Below the pieces are notes generated by a model, which saw nothing but the letters and a program-made list of their open reading frames with translations, was not told the DNA's origin and did not search any database. Of a stretch of DNA of 64,000 nucleotides, positions 60,760-64,000 are shown piece by piece (the stretch's first letter is position 1; each line of letters opens with the position of its first letter). Source of the DNA: Neisseria sicca (lineage in GTDB: Bacteria > Pseudomonadota > Gammaproteobacteria > Burkholderiales > Neisseriaceae); assembly GCF_017753665.1 (NCBI RefSeq), contig NZ_CP072524.1:1240001-1304000 (forward strand), read 5' to 3'. The position numbers and the translations under genes are program-made.

Positions 60760-61959
60760 ATGACAACTATGAAACGCCAAGCTTTAGCTGCAATCATTGC
60801 TTCAGTTTTTGCTTTAGCCGCCTGTGGTGAGCAAGCTGCCCAAAAACCTGCCGAGCAAACCGCTTCCGCTACTGCAACTGCCGAAGCTCCTGCTTCCAGC
60901 ACTGAGGCTGCTGCCGAAACTCCTGCAGCCGATCTGCCTGTTATCGACGCGGTAACTACCCACGCTCCTGAAGTTCCACCTGCTATCGACCGCGACCATC
61001 CTGCACGCGTACGCGTCAAAATGGAAACCATCGAAAAAACCATGAAAATGGACGATGGCGTGGAATACCACTACTGGACATTTGACGGTGACGTTCCAGG
61101 CCGCATGATCCGTGTACGCGAAGGCGATACCGTAGATATCGAATTCTCTAACAACCCGTCTTCTACCGTACCGCACAACGTTGACTTCCACGCTGCTACC
61201 GGTCAAGGCGGTGGTGCAGAAGCCAGCTTCACTGCTCCGGGCCGTACTTCTACATTCAGCTTCAAAGCCCTGCAACCCGGTCTGTACATCTACCACTGTG
61301 CCGTTGCTCCTGTCGGTATGCACATCGCCAACGGTATGTACGGTCTGATCTTGGTTGAACCTAAAGAAGGTCTGCCTAAAGTGGACAAAGAGTTCTACAT
61401 CGTACAAGGCGACTTCTACACCAAAGGTAAAAAAGGTGCACAAGGCCTGCAACCGTTCGATATGGACAAAGCCATCGCCGAACAACCTGAATACGTTGTA
61501 TTTAACGGTCACGTAGGCGCTATCGCCGGCGACAACGCCCTGAAAGCCAAAGCAGGCGAAACCGTCCGTATGTACGTGGGTAACGGTGGTCCGAACCTCG
61601 TTTCTTCCTTCCACGTTATTGGTGAGATCTTCGACAAAGTTTACGTAGAAGCCGGCAAACTGATCAACGAAAACGTACAAAGCACCCTGATCCCTGCCGG
61701 TGGCGCAGCGATTGTCGAATTTAAAGCCGATATTCCGGGCAGCTATACTTTGGTTGACCACTCTATCTTCCGTGCGTTCAACAAAGGCGCGTTGGGTCAA
61801 TTGAAAGTAGAGGGCGCAGAGAACCCTGAAATCATGACCAAAAAACTGGAAGACAAAGACTATGTAGGTAGCGGTGCAGCTTCAGCTCCTGCCGCTTCTG
61901 CTCCAGCTGATTCAGCAGCGCCTGCTTCCGCAGCATCTGCAGGTAAAGGCGGCTACTAA
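60760..61959 (+). CDS. aniA: Copper-containing nitrite reductase AniA (NirK type), outer-membrane lipoprotein
   Basis: 399 residues. Lipobox LAAC in MKRQALAAIIASVFALAAC, then a long Ala/Pro/Thr-rich linker to about residue 65. Two cupredoxin domains: VPHNVDFHAATGQGGG, then type 1 copper ligands YHCAVAPVGMHIANGM, and SSFHVIGEIFD with a type 2 His. The C-terminal tail has AASAP repeats (ASAPAASAPADSAAPASAAS), a region that varies and is glycosylated in pathogenic species. Reduces nitrite to NO in the periplasm or at the outer membrane. FNR-type promoter; NO is removed by the divergent norB product. Confidence 0.96.
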   Translation: MTTMKRQALAAIIASVFALAACGEQAAQKPAEQTASATATAEAPASSTEAAAETPAADLPVIDAVTTHAPEVPPAIDRDHPARVRVKMETIEKTMKMDDGVEYHYWTFDGDVPGRMIRVREGDTVDIEFSNNPSSTVPHNVDFHAATGQGGGAEASFTAPGRTSTFSFKALQPGLYIYHCAVAPVGMHIANGMYGLILVEPKEGLPKVDKEFYIVQGDFYTKGKKGAQGLQPFDMDKAIAEQPEYVVFNGHVGAIAGDNALKAKAGETVRMYVGNGGPNLVSSFHVIGEIFDKVYVEAGKLINENVQSTLIPAGGAAIVEFKADIPGSYTLVDHSIFRAFNKGALGQLKVEGAENPEIMTKKLEDKDYVGSGAASAPAASAPADSAAPASAASAGKGGY

Positions 61960-61986
61960 TCCAGTCATCTCGGCATAGAAATAGAA

Positions 61987-62031
61987 AAAAGCCACTGCTG
62001 TTCCGGCTGATGCAAGGACAACAGTGGCTTT
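61987..62031 (+). terminator. Terminator of aniA
   Basis: AAAGCCACTGCTGTTCC and GGACAACAGTGGCTTT form a long stem with one mismatch, 28 bp after the stop. The following T-run is short. Confidence 0.65.
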
Positions 62032-62054
62032 CTTCCACGACCAATCGAAAGATT

Positions 62055-62100
62055 GGTTTTTCAGACGACCTCTCAAGCATCGAAGGTCGTCTGAAAAACC
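62055..62100. repeat. Inverted DUS pair between aniA and the NirV-like gene
   Basis: GGTTTTTCAGACGACC and inverse GGTCGTCTGAAAAACC, loop ~14 bases. Confidence 0.6.
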
Positions 62101-62227
62101 GGTTTCAAGCATTCACGAACCCGACAAGCCAAAAACACAATAATCAGACGGCTTCTGAGGATTTTTATCCGGTTTCGCTATATAATCAAAGCCTAATAAT
62201 CCCCGTATTCAGATTAGAAAGCCCGTT

Positions 62228-62983
62228 ATGAAACTCATACCACTCATCGCCCTATTTACCCTTGTCGCAAGCGGCAGTGCAGCGGCGGCCGAAATGGCAA
62301 AAGTTGAAGGCGGCAGCTACCGCCCGCTCTATCTGAAAAAAGAGACAAACCTCATCAAAGTCAAACCTTTCCAAATCGACAAGTACCCCGTTACCAATGC
62401 CGAATTTGCAGAGTTTGTCAAAAAACATCCCCAGTGGCAAAAAGGTAAAGTCAGTTCCAAACAAGCCGAACCTACCTACCTGAAACATTGGGTTAAAACC
62501 GGCAGCAACAGCTACGCGCCCAAACCCAACGAACTGAAACATCCGGTAACCAACGTATCTTGGTTTGCCGCTAACGCTTACTGCACTTCACAAGGCAAAC
62601 GCCTGCCGACCATAGACCAGTGGGAATTTGCCGGACTCGCCTCCGCTACTCAGAAAAACGGTTCTGCCGAACCCGGCTACAACCGCACCATTCTTGACTG
62701 GTATGCAGACGGCGGCAGAAACGGCTTGCACGATGTCGGCAAAAGCAAACCCAACTACTGGGGCATTTACGATATGCACGGTCTGATTTGGGAATGGACG
62801 GAAGACTTCAACAGCAGCCTGTTGTCGTCAGGCAATGCCGATACGCAAATGTTTTGCAGCGGCGCATCCGTAGGTTCCAGCGATCCATCAAATTACGCCG
62901 CCTTCCTGCGCTACGGCATACGCACCAGCCTGCAATCGAAATACGTCCTGCACAACTTGGGCTTCCGTTGCGCCTCGAAATAA
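62228..62983 (+). CDS. SUMF1/formylglycine-generating-enzyme-like periplasmic protein (NirV-like)
   Basis: 251 residues. Signal peptide MKLIPLIALFTLVASGSAAAA. SUMF1 fold marks: FQIDKYPVTNAEFAEFVKKH, HPVTNVSWFAANAYC, GKRLPTIDQWEFA, YDMHGLIWEWTEDF and LGFRCASK. The paired Cys of true formylglycine generators is not evident. NirV proteins of this fold accompany nirK in many denitrifiers, and the position behind aniA supports that role. It has its own spacing and possibly promoter, being 268 bp after aniA. Confidence 0.8.
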   Translation: MKLIPLIALFTLVASGSAAAAEMAKVEGGSYRPLYLKKETNLIKVKPFQIDKYPVTNAEFAEFVKKHPQWQKGKVSSKQAEPTYLKHWVKTGSNSYAPKPNELKHPVTNVSWFAANAYCTSQGKRLPTIDQWEFAGLASATQKNGSAEPGYNRTILDWYADGGRNGLHDVGKSKPNYWGIYDMHGLIWEWTEDFNSSLLSSGNADTQMFCSGASVGSSDPSNYAAFLRYGIRTSLQSKYVLHNLGFRCASK

Positions 62984-63008
62984 CCGGTTTCATCACCAAA
63001 GCAGCTTT

Positions 63009-63038
63009 GGCGGTACTGAAAGGTATCGCCTTTTTTTT
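63009..63038 (+). terminator. Rho-independent terminator of the NirV-like gene
   Basis: GGCGGTAC-TGAAAG-GTATCGCC (one wobble pair) followed by eight T. Confidence 0.85.
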
Positions 63039-63190
63039 GAGTTTGAGGTTAATTTGAAAATAGCGAATGGACAAAACCTCGTGCCTAACAAATTTAGCAT
63101 GACCAAGTTTCTAACGGATTGAATATTCCAAGCAACTGGTCTATCTCTCTACCTCTTCCTAATTTTCATTAATAAATATACCAGCAAACC

Positions 63191-63226
63191 AAAGGTCGTC
63201 TGAATGTTTTTCAGACGACCTTTTTT
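63191..63226. terminator. Inverted DUS pair after ispG
   Basis: AAAGGTCGTCTGAA and inverse with TTTTTT; just beyond the ispG stop. Confidence 0.65.
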
Positions 63227-63237
63227 GTTTATGCCTA

Positions 63238-64000
63238 TCAAGCGGACTGTATCGGGATAATACGGTTTTGACTGCGTTTGGCACCGCCTTCGCAATAGTT
63301 GGTTTTGACGTATTCTTCGACAATTTCCAAGAATTCGGCTGCGATGTTGTCGCCTTTTAAAGTCACTTTACGCTCCCCGTCAACATAAACCGGTGCAACA
63401 GGGGTTTCGCCGGTTCCGGGCAGGCTGATGCCGATGTCTGCCAGTTTGCTTTCACCCGGCCCGTTAACGACGCAACCCATGACGGCGACGTTTAAAGACT
63501 CCACGCCGGGATAGATGGTGCGCCATACGGTCATTTTTTGACGCAGGTAATTTTGTACGTCTTGGGCGAGCTCTTGGAAGACCGTACTGGTGGTGCGTCC
63601 GCAACCGGGGCAGGCGGTAACCATAGGGGTAAATGAGCGCAGCCCCATGGTTTGTAAAATTTCCTGACCAACAATGACTTCCTGAGTACGTGAACTGCCG
63701 GGTTCGGGGGTGAGTGAAATACGGATGGTGTCGCCGATGCCTTCTTGGAGCAGTACGGCCAAGGCGGCGGTAGAGGCGACAATGCCTTTGCTGCCCATGC
63801 CTGCTTCCGTCAAGCCTAAGTGAAGCGGATATTGGCAACGGCTGCCCAGCTCGCGGTAAACTTGAATCAAATCCTGAACGGAGCTGACTTTGCACGACAA
63901 GATGATTTTGTCTTCGGGCAAACCTAACAAAACGGCTTTTTCAGCAGATTCCAGCGCCGAAATAATCAAGGCATCTTTCATGATTTCTTCAGGCGGTTTG
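63238..64000 (-). CDS. ispG: 4-hydroxy-3-methylbut-2-enyl diphosphate synthase, C-terminal part
   Basis: The frame runs off the right edge (KPPEEIMKDALIISALESAE at the boundary), so the N-terminal third is missing. The visible part has GLTEAGMGSKGIVAS and the three 4Fe-4S cysteines in ACPGCGRTT and VAVMGCVVNGPGESK, diagnostic of IspG/GcpE. It makes HMBPP in the methylerythritol phosphate route of isoprenoid synthesis. Confidence 0.95.
   Translation of the reverse strand, partial: KPPEEIMKDALIISALESAEKAVLLGLPEDKIILSCKVSSVQDLIQVYRELGSRCQYPLHLGLTEAGMGSKGIVASTAALAVLLQEGIGDTIRISLTPEPGSSRTQEVIVGQEILQTMGLRSFTPMVTACPGCGRTTSTVFQELAQDVQNYLRQKMTVWRTIYPGVESLNVAVMGCVVNGPGESKLADIGISLPGTGETPVAPVYVDGERKVTLKGDNIAAEFLEIVEEYVKTNYCEGGAKRSQNRIIPIQSA

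Overview
The window is Neisseria chromosome, most likely a commensal of the mucosa/sicca/subflava group. The main evidence is the very frequent 12-mer AGGTCGTCTGAA, the 'mucosa' dialect of the DNA uptake sequence (DUS). It occurs mostly as inverted pairs after genes, where it doubles as a hairpin terminator. Seven Correia repeat enclosed elements (CREE/NEMIS), a dRS3-type repeat, IS1655- and IS1106-like insertion sequences and typical neisserial genes (pilT2, aniA-norB, hpuA-hpuB with Slam) agree. Species is an inference; no rRNA gene is present.

Layout. 0-2.4 kb: end of rluD, an AT-rich HEPN-type gene, pgeF, yciA. 2.4-8.5 kb: nnrS, then an ABC importer (ATPase, permease, Tat-exported binding protein) disturbed by two foreign AT-rich genes: a Gram-positive-type cadD between two ~240-bp direct repeats, and an orphan gene inside the operon. 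8.8-15 kb: EamA transporter, lepA-lepB, mtn, pilT2. 15-17.1 kb: a ruined P4-type integrase beside tRNA-Leu, one of its lesions a clean CREE insertion, then a tRNA cluster (Leu, a degenerate Cys-like gene, Cys, four Gly). 17.2-31.1 kb: pgsA, a zincin-like gene, ccoG-fixH, tkt, a periplasmic sulfatase/LtaS-type enzyme, yaaA, tRNA-Ser plus a degenerate tRNA, rubredoxin, acyl-CoA dehydrogenase, an AhpD-like protein and dld. 31.1-36.3 kb: MFS remnant, 4.5S RNA, and a 1277-residue FAD/Fe-S oxidoreductase. 36.6-42.7 kb: IS3-type element, ETF-quinone oxidoreductase, IS1106-like element, three small unknown genes. 42.7-49.7 kb: znuA-like gene, repeats, yebC, AGCS symporter, IS1655-like element, dsbB, rpsO, greB. 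49.9-55.5 kb: Slam divergent from hpuA-hpuB. 55.6-57.9 kb: phage fragment and IS630-type element bracketed by two inverted CREEs. 58-64 kb: norB divergent from aniA, a NirV-like gene, and partial ispG.

Functional themes. Respiration and nitrogen oxides: AniA reduces nitrite to NO and NorB reduces NO to N2O. Between them lie an FNR-like box at -41.5 and candidate NsrR operators. NirV-like, NnrS and CcoG/FixH fit the same micro-aerobic lifestyle, and Dld, ETF-QO and the FAD/Fe-S enzyme feed electrons to quinone. Iron: HpuA/HpuB take up haem from haemoglobin, Slam places HpuA on the surface, and the hpuA promoter carries a Fur-like box. Accessory novelty is concentrated in the HEPN gene, the cadD island, the orphan gene in the ABC operon, the small paralogous genes at 41-42.4 kb, two degenerate tRNAs and the CREE-bracketed phage fragment.
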